Shown here: piece by piece, positions 10,225 to 18,381 of the stretch
How the letters are laid out: each line of letters starts with the position of its first letter
Position numbering within the stretch: position 1 is the stretch's first letter
Program-made: the position numbers and the translations under genes
Origin: Rhodococcus oxybenzonivorans
Lineage (GTDB): Bacteria; Actinomycetota; Actinomycetes; Mycobacteriales; Mycobacteriaceae
Direction of reading: 5' to 3'
NCBI RefSeq assembly: GCF_003130705.1
Contig: NZ_CP021354.1
Span: forward strand, 4,774,001-4,838,000
Length of the DNA: 64,000 nt
Notes under the pieces: generated by a model
The model's input: only the letters and a program-made list of their open reading frames with translations
What the model was told of the DNA's origin: nothing
Databases searched by the model: none

Positions 10225-10677
10225 CTACCTCGTAGCGGGTGGCACTATGGCCACATACAGATCGATTCCGAAGGCGTGCGGGTAGAACTCGAAATCGCCC
10301 GTGAAGGACCGTTCGATCTGTTTCAACTCTTCCGCTTCACGAATCTGCCCCCACAGCGCGTCGAACAAGTCGGGAAAGGTTCCCACCGACGAGAACTTGG
10401 CATACGTGCCCGCGGGCAGCCGGGACACGATGTGTCCCCGCTTCACCTCGTCGAGCGAGGAGCATTGGTACCCGACGATCTGGGTGTAATACGAATTGAT
10501 GTCGGCTGCGTGGTCGACGTAGGCGGAGGCAAGCGGGCGGTCCACGTTCTGCGCGAGCAGCGTGGACCACGTCTTCTCGAGAGCTGGATCACGCGCCTCA
10601 CCGAGTGCACGTTTCGGACTACGCACGGCCAATCCGGCAACTAGCGTTTCTTCACGTTCGACGATGACGAACGGCAT
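10225..10677 (-). CDS. GyrI-like / AraC effector-binding-domain protein (copy 2)
   Basis: A 150-residue paralogue of the downstream gene. The shared skeleton is an N-terminal V-I-V-E-R-E-E strand, an I-V-G-Y-Q-C strand in the middle, R-L-P-A-G-T-Y-A-K-F, and an acidic helix with I-E-R-S/A-F-T before a final I/L-Y/F-V/I strand. The copies have diverged enough to bind different ligands. It has no DNA-binding domain, so a role as ligand sequestrator or sensor partner is possible but unproven. The 276 bases upstream (10678-10953) hold no gene I can support and probably contain the promoter of the pair. Confidence 0.65.
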   Translation of the reverse strand: MPFVIVEREETLVAGLAVRSPKRALGEARDPALEKTWSTLLAQNVDRPLASAYVDHAADINSYYTQIVGYQCSSLDEVKRGHIVSRLPAGTYAKFSSVGTFPDLFDALWGQIREAEELKQIERSFTGDFEFYPHAFGIDLYVAIVPPATR

Positions 10678-10953
10678 CGGGCACCCTCCGGCATCATCGG
10701 CGCACTGGGCTTACAACGACACTATCGCTTTTCGCTCCACCTGCATTCAGGCGAACGGACTTCAACCATACATTGCCGGGCCGGGAGCGGTGATTCATTG
10801 GTTCCGAAATCACCCGAGCCCCCGACCGCGGGTCCACTGCACTGTAGTGGCGTCTTTTCCTACCAGAGGAGGATGTGACACACATAACACTCTTGGGATA
10901 CTTCGGCATTGGCGGAACCACTCCCCTGTCCCGGTCAACTCCCCCCGCCCCTG

Positions 10954-11595
10954 TCAACGAAGTAGTCGACGCGACGCGAACTGGCGGAAGTACACGAGCT
11001 TGGACGGCTCCACGAGACCGGGAAGAATGAAGTACCAGACGCGCTCCATGCGACGCGGAAGTTCGTCGAACGCGTTGGTCGCAGTGGCAACGACATGGGT
11101 GCCCAACAGCGAGCCGAGCAAAAACGTCGCGAGCGTCTCGGGGGCGACGTCCTCTTCCGTGCGAATGTCGCCCTCGTCGACGGCCCTGCCGACGAGTCGC
11201 TCGAAAGCCTGCTGCCACGCGGTCACCACATTGCCGTCGGTGCCCTGGTAGTCGCCTATTTCGTGCTGAAGTCGCAGCATCGCCGCCACGATCGGATCAG
11301 CACTGGCCGCCTCTATTGCGACGTAGGAGAGTGCGACGAGCGCCTCCAGCGCGGGCGTGGGCCCGTCGCTCACGGAAGTAACTCCTGCAGTGAGCCGGAC
11401 CTGACCTTCGTCGATCACGCCGCGGGCGAGGTCTTCCTTGGAACTGAAGTGAAAGTACAGGGCACCTTTGGTGACACCGGACTGTTCGATGATCTCGTTG
11501 AGGCCCGCATTCGCATACCCGAGGCGCACGAACACGTCGGCCGCGGCCATCAGGACTGATGCCCGAGTGACCTCTGCACGAACCTGTCTCGCCAT
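10954..11595 (-). CDS. TetR-family regulator, gamma-butyrolactone receptor (ScbR/ArpA) type
   Basis: A 213-residue one-component repressor. The N-terminal helix-turn-helix (residues ~8-55) has the segments L-N-E-I-I-E-Q-S-G-V-T-K-G-A-L-Y-F-H-F and S-S-K-E-D-L-A-R typical of Streptomyces autoregulator receptors such as ScbR and ArpA. The C-terminal ligand-binding half is alpha-helical. The ATG at 11595 is supported by GGGGAGG six bases upstream, and an upstream in-frame extension looks non-coding. No butenolide synthase (AfsA/ScbA) gene is visible nearby, so the cognate signal, if any, is made elsewhere. It could regulate the downstream GyrI-like pair. Confidence 0.8.
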   Translation of the reverse strand: MARQVRAEVTRASVLMAAADVFVRLGYANAGLNEIIEQSGVTKGALYFHFSSKEDLARGVIDEGQVRLTAGVTSVSDGPTPALEALVALSYVAIEAASADPIVAAMLRLQHEIGDYQGTDGNVVTAWQQAFERLVGRAVDEGDIRTEEDVAPETLATFLLGSLLGTHVVATATNAFDELPRRMERVWYFILPGLVEPSKLVYFRQFASRRLLR

Positions 11596-11709
11596 CGATT
11601 GCCTCCCCGACCAACCCCTCCGAGGGGGCACACAACTGCTGCGAACCCTAACACCCGCCACGCTCGAGGCTGACGGTGTTGGACCGCGCGTCGGGAAATG
11701 AGAACCCGT

Positions 11710-12378
11710 TCACCCGACAGGAGGCTGTGGCCTGTCCGATCCGAGCTGCGGGTCTGCTTCCAGGTTGGTCAACCCGTTCCAGCAGAGGTTGACCAGATGT
11801 GCGGCCACCACCTCTTTGGACGGCGTGCGCTCGTCTAGCCACCAGGTCGCCGTGGTCGACACCATGCCGACCAACGCCTGCGCGTAGAGCAGGGCGAGGT
11901 CCGGATCGAATCCCCGCCGCGAGAAGTCACCGGCGAGAATGTGCCCCACCTGACCGATGGCCTCGTTCAGAAGACTCGAATATGTGCCGTCCGGCGCAGC
12001 CATCGGCGAGTCACGCACCAGAATCCGGAAGCCGTCGGTGTGCTCCTCGACGTAGGTGAGCAGGGCGAGCGCCACCCGCTCGACCCGCACGCGGGAGCGG
12101 TTCTGCTTCAGCGAGGACGTGATCATGTCGAGCAACCGCGACATCTCTCGGTCCACGACCACCGCGTAGAGGCCTTCCTTGCCACCGAAATGTTCGTACA
12201 CGACCGGCTTGGAGACGTGCGCGCGCTGCGCGATCTCCTCGATCGAGGTGGCCTCGTAACCCCGCTCGGCAAAGAGGGCGCGCGCAATTTCGATCAGTTG
12301 CTCGCGGCGTTGAGTGCCGGTCATCCGGGTGCGCGCCACCCGCGCCGGGGTCGCATCCACTTCGGTGGGTCGGGGCAC
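11710..12378 (-). CDS. TetR-family transcriptional regulator (Rv1019-like position)
   Basis: A 222-residue TetR repressor. The helix-turn-helix is at residues ~22-68, with the recognition-helix region A-H-V-S-K-P-V-V-Y-E-H-F-G-G-K-E. The remainder is a helical dimerisation and effector domain with a proline-rich tail. It lies upstream of tRNA-Gln and glmU on the opposite strand, the position held by Rv1019 in M. tuberculosis. There that gene sits directly beside mfd, whereas here the cyclic-di-GMP, MoeY, GyrI and ScbR-like genes lie between them. The effector is unknown. It is likely autoregulated from the 184-base gap before the tRNA. Confidence 0.85.
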   Translation of the reverse strand: MPRPTEVDATPARVARTRMTGTQRREQLIEIARALFAERGYEATSIEEIAQRAHVSKPVVYEHFGGKEGLYAVVVDREMSRLLDMITSSLKQNRSRVRVERVALALLTYVEEHTDGFRILVRDSPMAAPDGTYSSLLNEAIGQVGHILAGDFSRRGFDPDLALLYAQALVGMVSTTATWWLDERTPSKEVVAAHLVNLCWNGLTNLEADPQLGSDRPQPPVG

Positions 12379-12562
12379 CGAGGCACCATCCTTTCCTCAC
12401 ACGCGCGACGGAACAAGTGCCGCGGGCAGCGCAGAACGCTGCAGGTAGCACCCACTCTATCGGGACGCCCGAAACAAATTTCCGGAGCGGTTCGACCTAC
12501 GGCGGGTCGGCATGCGAGGATTCTCTCGCGCAAACGGGCGTGACACCCCGCGAGTGCGGCAA

Positions 12563-12633
12563 TCCGCCGTAGTGTAATGGCAGCACCTCTGATTTTGGTT
12601 CAGATAGTTCAGGTTCGAGTCCTGGCGGCGGAG
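12563..12633 (+). tRNA. tRNA-Gln (anticodon TTG)
   Basis: A 71-base cloverleaf. The acceptor stem TCCGCCG pairs with CGGCGGA, the anticodon stem TCTGA pairs with TCAGA around loop TTTTGGT (anticodon TTG), and the T-loop is TTCGAGT. The CCA end is not encoded. It reads the glutamine codons CAA and, by wobble, CAG. It sits between the TetR gene and glmU. Confidence 0.93.
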
Positions 12634-12711
12634 CGAAGCCTGAAGCGCAGCGCGCTGTCCGGGCAGGGCTGCCCAGAGAGCAGCAAGAGTGGAACGACCA
12701 GAGGGAGCTTC

Positions 12712-14211
12712 ATGCCAGTGCAGACCGCCGTGGTCGTCCTCGCCGCCGGTGCAGGAACCCGGATGCGGTCGAAGATCCCCAAGGTGCTGCACACCCTGGG
12801 GGGACGCACGATGCTGGCTCACTCTCTCCACGCGGCCGCCGAAGTCGACCCCACGCATCTCGTCACCGTGGTCGGTCACGATCGGGAGCGTGTCGCCGCC
12901 GCGGTCACCACCCTGGAACCATCGCTCGGCCGCGCGATCGCCGTCGCCGTCCAGGAAGAGCAGAACGGGACCGGGCACGCCGTCGACTGCGGCCTGTCTG
13001 CGCTACCCGCTGACTTCCAGGGGACCGTGCTGGTCACCGCCGCCGACGTACCCCTGCTGGACGGCGACACCTTGCGGGCGCTTCTCGAGCGCCATCGCGG
13101 CGGGACGGCCCCCACGGCCGTCACCGTGCTGACCTTCACCGCTCCCGAACCCACCGGATACGGGCGAATCGTCCGGCGGCCCGACGGCGAGATCACCCAC
13201 ATCGTCGAGCAGGCGGACGCTACCGCGGAGCAGGCAGCGATCACGGAGGTCAACTCCGGCGTGTACGCCTTCGACGCCGGCTTCCTGCGCACAGCCCTCG
13301 GCCGACTGAACGCGGACAACGCGCAGGGCGAGCTGTACCTGACCGATGTCGTGAAGATTGCCCGCGAGGCCGGTAAGCCCGTGGTCGCCGCCCACCTGAC
13401 GGATGCCGCGAAAGTAGGCGGCGCCAACGACCGCGTGCAACTGTCGCAGCTCGCCGCCGAACTGAATCGGCGCACCGTGGAGAGGTGGATGCGCGACGGA
13501 GTCACCGTCATCGATCCGGCCAGCACCTGGATCGACGTAGGCGTCACACTCGGGCGCGATGTCACCCTTCACCCCGGAGTCCAGCTGCACGGCACCACCA
13601 CGGTGGGCGAAGATGCGGTGATCGGCCCCGACACCACGCTCACCGACGTGTCCGTCGGCGAGGGAGCGAGCGTCATACGCACCCATGGCACCGAGGCACA
13701 CATCGGTGCCCGCGCCACCGTCGGCCCCTTCTCCTACCTGCGCCCGGGCACCGTACTCGGCGAGTCCGGCAAACTCGGCGCCTTCGTCGAGACGAAGAAC
13801 GCCGAGATCGGAGCGCATTCCAAAGTTCCTCACCTGACGTACGTCGGGGATGCCACGATCGGCGAGCACAGCAACATCGGAGCGTCCAGTGTGTTCGTCA
13901 ATTACGACGGCGTCGCCAAGAGCCGTACCGTGGTGGGGTCGCATGTCCGGACGGGATCGGACACCATGTTCGTCGCTCCGGTACAGGTCGGCGACGGTGC
14001 CTACACCGGAGCCGGCACCGTGCTGCGGTACGACGTACCCCCGGGGGCGCTCGCCGTCTCCGGTGGGAAGCAGCGCAATATTGACGGCTGGGTGCAACGC
14101 AACCGGCCAGGTACCGCCGCCGCCGAGGCGGCGTCTGCCGCGGAACATCCTCACAGTTCCGACCTGCACGAAACCGACAAGCAAGATTTAAAGGATGGCA
14201 TAGAGCAGTGA
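12712..14211 (+). CDS. glmU: Bifunctional GlmU uridyltransferase / acetyltransferase
   Basis: Makes UDP-N-acetylglucosamine for peptidoglycan. The C-terminal domain acetylates glucosamine-1-phosphate and the N-terminal domain adds UMP. About 499 residues. The N-terminal nucleotidyltransferase shows L-A-A-G-A-G-T-R-M near residue 10 with the following K-I-P-K. The second half is a left-handed beta-helix of hexapeptide repeats with the N-Y-D-G region. The ATG at 12712 follows a GAGGGAG motif. Frames open further upstream run into the tRNA and are not coding. Its stop overlaps the prs start as GTGA, so the two are translated as a coupled pair, as in mycobacteria. Confidence 0.96.
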   Translation: MPVQTAVVVLAAGAGTRMRSKIPKVLHTLGGRTMLAHSLHAAAEVDPTHLVTVVGHDRERVAAAVTTLEPSLGRAIAVAVQEEQNGTGHAVDCGLSALPADFQGTVLVTAADVPLLDGDTLRALLERHRGGTAPTAVTVLTFTAPEPTGYGRIVRRPDGEITHIVEQADATAEQAAITEVNSGVYAFDAGFLRTALGRLNADNAQGELYLTDVVKIAREAGKPVVAAHLTDAAKVGGANDRVQLSQLAAELNRRTVERWMRDGVTVIDPASTWIDVGVTLGRDVTLHPGVQLHGTTTVGEDAVIGPDTTLTDVSVGEGASVIRTHGTEAHIGARATVGPFSYLRPGTVLGESGKLGAFVETKNAEIGAHSKVPHLTYVGDATIGEHSNIGASSVFVNYDGVAKSRTVVGSHVRTGSDTMFVAPVQVGDGAYTGAGTVLRYDVPPGALAVSGGKQRNIDGWVQRNRPGTAAAEAASAAEHPHSSDLHETDKQDLKDGIEQ

Positions 14212-15188
14212 CCGCGAATTGGATCGACAACCAGAAGAACCTCATGCTTTTTTCTGGTCGCGCGCATCCGGAGCTGGCCGAGCAGGTGGCGAAGGAGCTC
14301 GATGTGCGGGTCACTCCGCAGACTGCTCGTGACTTCGCGAACGGTGAGATCTTCGTCCGCTTCGAAGAGTCGGTGCGCGGCTCCGACGCCTTCGTGCTGC
14401 AGAGTCACCCGGCCCCGCTGAACACCTGGGTGATGGAACAGCTGATCATGATCGATGCGCTCAAGCGTGGATCGGCCAAGCGCATCACCGCGGTGCTGCC
14501 CTTCTACCCGTACGCGCGCCAGGACAAGAAGCACCGCGGACGTGAGCCCATCTCCGCTCGCCTCGTCGCAGACCTGCTCAAGACGGCCGGCGCCGACCGC
14601 ATCATCACAGTCGACCTGCACACCGATCAGATCCAGGGCTTCTTCGACGGACCCGTCGATCACATGCACGCCCAGGGACAGCTGGCCGAGTACATCCGCG
14701 GCAACTACGGCACCGAGAACATCGCCGTCGTCTCCCCCGACTCCGGTCGCGTCCGTGTGGCCGAGAAGTGGGCCGACACCCTCGGCGGCGCCCCGCTGGC
14801 GTTCATCCACAAGACCCGCGACCCGCTGGTGCCCAACCAGGTGAAGTCGAACCGTGTGGTCGGTGAGGTCGAAGGCCACACCTGCATCCTCATCGACGAC
14901 ATGATCGACACCGGTGGAACCATCGCCGGCGCCGTGAAGATCCTGAAGGAGGCCGGTGCCGGGGATGTGATCATCGCCGCCACCCACGGTGTGCTCTCCG
15001 ATCCCGCCGCCGAGCGTCTCGCAGCGTGTGGCGCCAAGGAAGTCATCGTCACCAACACCCTCCCGATCGACGAGTCGAAGAAGTTCGCGCAGCTGACGGT
15101 GCTGTCGATCGCTCCGCTCCTCGCGCGCACCATCAAGGAAGTATTCGAGAACGGCTCGGTGACCTCCCTGTTCAACGGCAACGCCTAG
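14208..15188 (+). CDS. prs: Ribose-phosphate pyrophosphokinase
   Basis: Makes PRPP from ribose-5-phosphate and ATP for nucleotide, histidine, tryptophan and, in actinomycetes, arabinan precursor synthesis. 326 residues. Class I features are visible: the [10 protein letters not shown]-terminus, the [11 protein letters not shown] loop and the PRPP-binding [11 protein letters not shown] segment near residue 225. The GTG start overlaps the glmU stop. A perfect hairpin directly after the stop ends the operon. In M. tuberculosis prsA is followed by lpqT, rplY and pth, and none of these is present here. Confidence 0.96.
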   Translation: MTANWIDNQKNLMLFSGRAHPELAEQVAKELDVRVTPQTARDFANGEIFVRFEESVRGSDAFVLQSHPAPLNTWVMEQLIMIDALKRGSAKRITAVLPFYPYARQDKKHRGREPISARLVADLLKTAGADRIITVDLHTDQIQGFFDGPVDHMHAQGQLAEYIRGNYGTENIAVVSPDSGRVRVAEKWADTLGGAPLAFIHKTRDPLVPNQVKSNRVVGEVEGHTCILIDDMIDTGGTIAGAVKILKEAGAGDVIIAATHGVLSDPAAERLAACGAKEVIVTNTLPIDESKKFAQLTVLSIAPLLARTIKEVFENGSVTSLFNGNA

Positions 15189-15201
15189 GCGCTCCGCGCC
15201 C

Positions 15202-15241
15202 GTGAGTGGTTGACGAGTCCCTGGACTCGTCAACCACTCAC
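15202..15241 (+). terminator. Perfect 19-bp hairpin after prs
   Basis: The arm at 15202-15220 (GTGAGTGGTTGACGAGTCC) is the exact reverse complement of 15223-15241, separated by two bases. It starts 14 bases after the prs stop and ends 17 bases before the next gene. No long T-run follows, which is common in high-G+C actinomycetes. It is the likely terminator of glmU-prs. Confidence 0.75.
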
Positions 15242-15258
15242 AGGCGTAGCCTTCTGTC

Positions 15259-15894
15259 GTGTTCACCGGGATACCTATCGCTGCACTCGACTTCTACGAG
15301 GATCTCGAGGCAGACAACAGCAAGAGCTTCTGGACCGCGCACAAAGCGGTGTACGACGACGTAGTGCGGGCACCCATGACGGCGTTGCTGGCCGAACTCG
15401 AGGACGAGTTCGGCGCGGGCAAGGTGTTCCGCCCCTACCGCGACGTCCGCTTCTCGAAGGACAAGACCCCGTACAAGACCCATCAGGGCGGCTTCGTCGA
15501 AACGCGCCCGGGAGTCGGCTTCTACGTGCAGATCGATGCATCGGGCTTGTTCGTCGCGGGAGGCTTCTACTCGCACACGCCGGTTCAAGTCACCCGGTTC
15601 CGTGACGCCGTCGACGACGACCGCCGGGGACGCCAGTTGGTGCGGCTCGTGAAGAAGCTGCAGTCGTCGGGGTACGAGATCGGCGGCGACACACTGAAAA
15701 CGCGGCCTCGTGGCGTTGCCGAGGATCACCCGCGTCTCGAACTGATGCGCCACAAATCGCTGACCGCGAGCAAGAAATACCTCTCCCCCGACTGGATCGA
15801 CAGTCCGCGCACCGCGCAGGAAGTGCGCGCAGCGTGGCGCGAGATGCGGCCACTTGTCGAGTGGCTGACCACGGTGATCGGCGCGGGCGAATGA
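15259..15894 (+). CDS. DUF2461 family protein
   Basis: A 211-residue conserved protein of unknown function (TIGR02453 type). Recognisable are the F-Y-E-D-L-E-A-D-N-S-K-S-F-W opening, the F-R-P-Y-R-D-V-R-F-S-K-D-K-T-P-Y-K-T-H signature near residues 55-73, and the G-F-Y-V-Q-I core. It starts at GTG just after the prs terminator hairpin, so it probably has its own promoter or depends on read-through. No enzymatic role is established for the family and the neighbours give no clue. Confidence 0.88.
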   Translation: MFTGIPIAALDFYEDLEADNSKSFWTAHKAVYDDVVRAPMTALLAELEDEFGAGKVFRPYRDVRFSKDKTPYKTHQGGFVETRPGVGFYVQIDASGLFVAGGFYSHTPVQVTRFRDAVDDDRRGRQLVRLVKKLQSSGYEIGGDTLKTRPRGVAEDHPRLELMRHKSLTASKKYLSPDWIDSPRTAQEVRAAWREMRPLVEWLTTVIGAGE

Positions 15895-16047
15895 AACTTA
15901 CTGGTCGGGAAAAGTAGTGCAGCACACAGCGATTGCACCCCCTCACCCGAGGGCGAACATGATCTTCGTCACGCCCGCTCGCAGAAGCGCAGGTCGCCCG
16001 GGGGGCAATGTGACGCCCGGGCTCGCAGTGCCCTACTGTGGCTCGTC

Positions 16048-16722
16048 GTGATCGACGCGCAAACTCTCTCGGGCCCTATCGATATCGGTGCAATTCGAAA
16101 CGTCCGGCGTTGGTCGCCGGGGGCTTGCGTCTGGTGCGGAGACGACCATGCAGTCGAGATGTTCCGCAACGAACCTCGCTGTGGCGCTTGCCGCGAGAAG
16201 GAGACCGTGATCGACGAAGCCCGGCGCTTCCTCGGCATGTACGGTCTGCGCCCCCTCGGTGGCACGCTGCAGTCGGACGACGACGAAGAGCGCGAACACC
16301 GTGTCAAGGCCCGCGATGCACGTCGTGAACTGAACGAGGTGAAGCTGTCCGAGCTTCCCGACCCCGCGGCCGTGCGCAAGGCGCTGCGCCCCCGGGCCGC
16401 CAGCGTCGTCTCGGAGACTCGCACTTCGGCCCACTCCGGAACGTCCTCGCCGTCCACGTCGAGTCGCCCGAGCTCGCCCCGCAGCTCGACCACCCCGCCC
16501 GTAGCACCCGTGCGCACCGACTCCGTGGACGTCGCCGCGCTCGAAACCCGGGTGACCGGACTTCTCGAGCAGCTCACGTCGATCGACGCCCAGATGAGCC
16601 AGATCGGCGAACCCGTCGGGTTGGCGGCACGCGCCCGCCTCAGCGACCTCGAGAAGCAGCGCGCCACCGTGCTCCGCACTCTCGCCGCGCTCGAGAAGGC
16701 CCGGATCGCCGCCGGACGGTAG
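16048..16722 (+). CDS. Conserved hypothetical protein with zinc-ribbon-like motif and C-terminal coiled coil
   Basis: A 224-residue protein with a GTG start. Residues ~27-47 hold C-V-W-C ... C-G-A-C, a four-cysteine zinc-ribbon-like knuckle. A Ser/Pro/Thr-rich low-complexity stretch occupies the middle (~125-155). The last ~60 residues are heptad-like (L-E-T-R-V-T-G-L-L-E-Q-L and onward) and predicted to be coiled coil. A long open frame on the opposite strand is composition-driven and was rejected. I do not know the family. A scaffold or nucleic-acid-associated role is possible but unsupported. Confidence 0.65.
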   Translation: MIDAQTLSGPIDIGAIRNVRRWSPGACVWCGDDHAVEMFRNEPRCGACREKETVIDEARRFLGMYGLRPLGGTLQSDDDEEREHRVKARDARRELNEVKLSELPDPAAVRKALRPRAASVVSETRTSAHSGTSSPSTSSRPSSPRSSTTPPVAPVRTDSVDVAALETRVTGLLEQLTSIDAQMSQIGEPVGLAARARLSDLEKQRATVLRTLAALEKARIAAGR

Positions 16723-16841
16723 AACTCACGCCACGCCGGCAAGAAACTCACTGCAGGCACGGCGCGCTCTTCAGACCTGCGTACACCCATATCCACGAGA
16801 CTCGTCGCCCACGCCGGGACCGGTGGCCGCCCTTCTCGTCA

Positions 16842-17108
16842 TCAACCCGCGTGATCCCGAGCGCATGCTCCGTCGATCATGGTCGTCCTGCGATGTGCCG
16901 ATGCCAGTCGGGCGCGGCAGATATCCCGTATCTCCTGGCGGATTTCGACCGGCTGGTTCGCTAACGCACCGCGATTGACCAACGCTTCGAGACGTTCGAA
17001 GTACTCGCGCGACGTCAGTCCGAACTCCACGAAGATGTCGGACTCACTGCCTCCGCCCCAATGTCGCCACCTGCGAGCGAAGTCAATAATGTCAGTTTCT
17101 CGATCCAC
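16842..17108 (-). CDS. DUF3263-like small protein
   Basis: An 88-residue protein whose N-terminal two thirds (D-I-I-D-F-A-R-R-W-R-H-W-G-G-G-S-E-S-D-I, then F-G-L-T-S-R-E-Y-F-E-R-L) matches the helical pattern of actinobacterial DUF3263 proteins, which look like HTH-type domains. I chose the GTG at 17108 because AAGGGAG lies seven bases upstream. A longer form starting 13 codons earlier is possible. Function unknown. It lies at the junction between the housekeeping block and the catabolic island. Confidence 0.6.
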   Translation of the reverse strand: MDRETDIIDFARRWRHWGGGSESDIFVEFGLTSREYFERLEALVNRGALANQPVEIRQEIRDICRARLASAHRRTTMIDGACARDHAG

Positions 17109-17124
17109 GCCTCTGCTCCCTTCG

Positions 17125-17433
17125 CTAGGTCCGACTGGACCTTTCACTCGCCGATCTTCCGTGCTCCACCATTGGCCATCCGTCGGATACCGAACTCAGA
17201 ATCCGCGGTTTTCCCCGTCTGTACCGCCACATGACGCCTCCGATACTCCGCACCGGCCAGTTGAAGCCCACACGGAACCAGAGACGAGCGAGTGCTGTCG
17301 CGAGAAATTCGGTCAGTTCAGTTCCGGACTCCGGGTCGACTTCGCAGTACAGCCCTGCGTCGGCCTCGAGGTGATCGCGACTCGTCGGCCCAGGTGCGCG
17401 TTCCAGCACGGCTTTGTCGCCCTTCGCAAGCAA
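17125..17433 (-). CDS. Hypothetical protein (possible)
   Basis: An open frame of up to 102 codons with a plausible coding look: acidic first half, then a W-F-R-V-G-F-N-W-P-V segment and a basic tail. The only start candidates are a TTG at 17433 and later ones, and no clear ribosome-binding site precedes them. It is in frame with the E2 gene and begins seven codons after the E2 stop, so it could also be the tail of a formerly longer protein or a chance frame. No family recognised. Confidence 0.35.
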   Translation of the reverse strand: MLAKGDKAVLERAPGPTSRDHLEADAGLYCEVDPESGTELTEFLATALARLWFRVGFNWPVRSIGGVMWRYRRGKPRILSSVSDGWPMVEHGRSASERSSRT

Positions 17434-17454
17434 AAGTTGTTCCGACGCTTGTCG

Positions 17455-18282
17455 TTAAAGCTCGTAAGAAGCGAGCGCGGCGGCAAAATCGTCTGTTTCG
17501 ATCCTTGCCTTGACCGCCGCAAGGAATCGTCCGGCGTCTGCGCCATCAATCAACCTGTGGTCGTATGTCAGCGGCAGATAGCACACGGATCGGATCGCGA
17601 CGGTCTCCTCTCCATCCGGGCGAACCACTACTTTCGGTTCCCGCCGGATGGCACCCGTTCCGAGGATTGCCACTTCGGGCTGATTGATGATCGGGGTGTC
17701 GAGCAGGGAACCGGCACTGCCGATGTTGGTGATCGTGAAAGTACTTCCACTCAGCTCAGCGGGCTTGATGGCGTTGGACCGCACCCTCTCCGCGATGTCG
17801 GCAATGCTCCGGGACAACTCGGGTAGCGTCAGGGTCTGCGCATCCCGAATCACGGGTACGAACAGGCCCCGCGGCGTGTCCACGGCAATACCCAGGTTCA
17901 CGGTGTCGTGGAACGTCACATGGGTGGCGGCGTCGTCGACCGAGGCATTGAGCTGGGGGAAGTGCCCGAGAACTTCGACTGCCGCCTTGGCGAAGAACGG
18001 CAAATAGGTCAACGAGATACCTTCTACCTGCTTGAAGGCCTCTTTCGTCGCGTTTCGCAGTTCGGATACTGCGGTGACGTCCACCTCCTGCACCGTTGTG
18101 AGTTGAGCGGAAACACGCAACGACTCGAGCATCCGAGTGGAGATCACTTTTCGCAGCCGGGAGAGCTTCACCGTCGATCCTCGCTGAGGATGTTCAGTGC
18201 TGGACCGAAGGACCTGCACGGGATCAGCGTCGGGCACCGTGTCGATTGTTCCCGTTTGTTGCGTTCCGGACGTCTCGTTCAT
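17455..18282 (-). CDS. 2-oxoacid dehydrogenase E2 acyltransferase, catalytic domain only
   Basis: The acyltransferase part of a 2-oxoacid dehydrogenase complex, which moves an acyl group from lipoamide to CoA. 275 residues, from an ATG six bases after GAGGAG. The trimeric catalytic fold starts near residue 35 (R-L-R-K-V-I-S-T-R-M) and ends with the active-site D-H-R-L-I-D-G (His ~242, Asp ~246). A normal E2 has one to three lipoyl domains and a peripheral-subunit-binding domain in front. Here there are only about 35 unstructured residues. The 77-residue lipoyl protein at 31274-31507 is the obvious missing part. The gene is downstream of the B12 mutase, 99 bases after its stop. Confidence 0.88.
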   Translation of the reverse strand: MNETSGTQQTGTIDTVPDADPVQVLRSSTEHPQRGSTVKLSRLRKVISTRMLESLRVSAQLTTVQEVDVTAVSELRNATKEAFKQVEGISLTYLPFFAKAAVEVLGHFPQLNASVDDAATHVTFHDTVNLGIAVDTPRGLFVPVIRDAQTLTLPELSRSIADIAERVRSNAIKPAELSGSTFTITNIGSAGSLLDTPIINQPEVAILGTGAIRREPKVVVRPDGEETVAIRSVCYLPLTYDHRLIDGADAGRFLAAVKARIETDDFAAALASYEL

Positions 18283-18381
18283 CACTGTCTCCTCGTCGAT
18301 CGCCGACATCGTTGGTCGGCAGGTAGCGATACTTCGGTCGAGCCGCCCAGGCGTCCAGCAGAAGCACCGTCGGCCATCCGG

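Noticed and set aside
12563..12633. tRNA-Gln as a possible integration site for the island
   Set aside because: I saw no repeat of the tRNA 3' end elsewhere in the window and no integrase, and conserved glmU-prs separate it from the island.
15969..16796. A 275-codon minus-strand frame covering the zinc-ribbon-like hypothetical
   Set aside because: It is Ser/Arg-rich with no recognisable fold. The plus-strand frame has the four-cysteine motif and heptads, so the minus frame is treated as a shadow.
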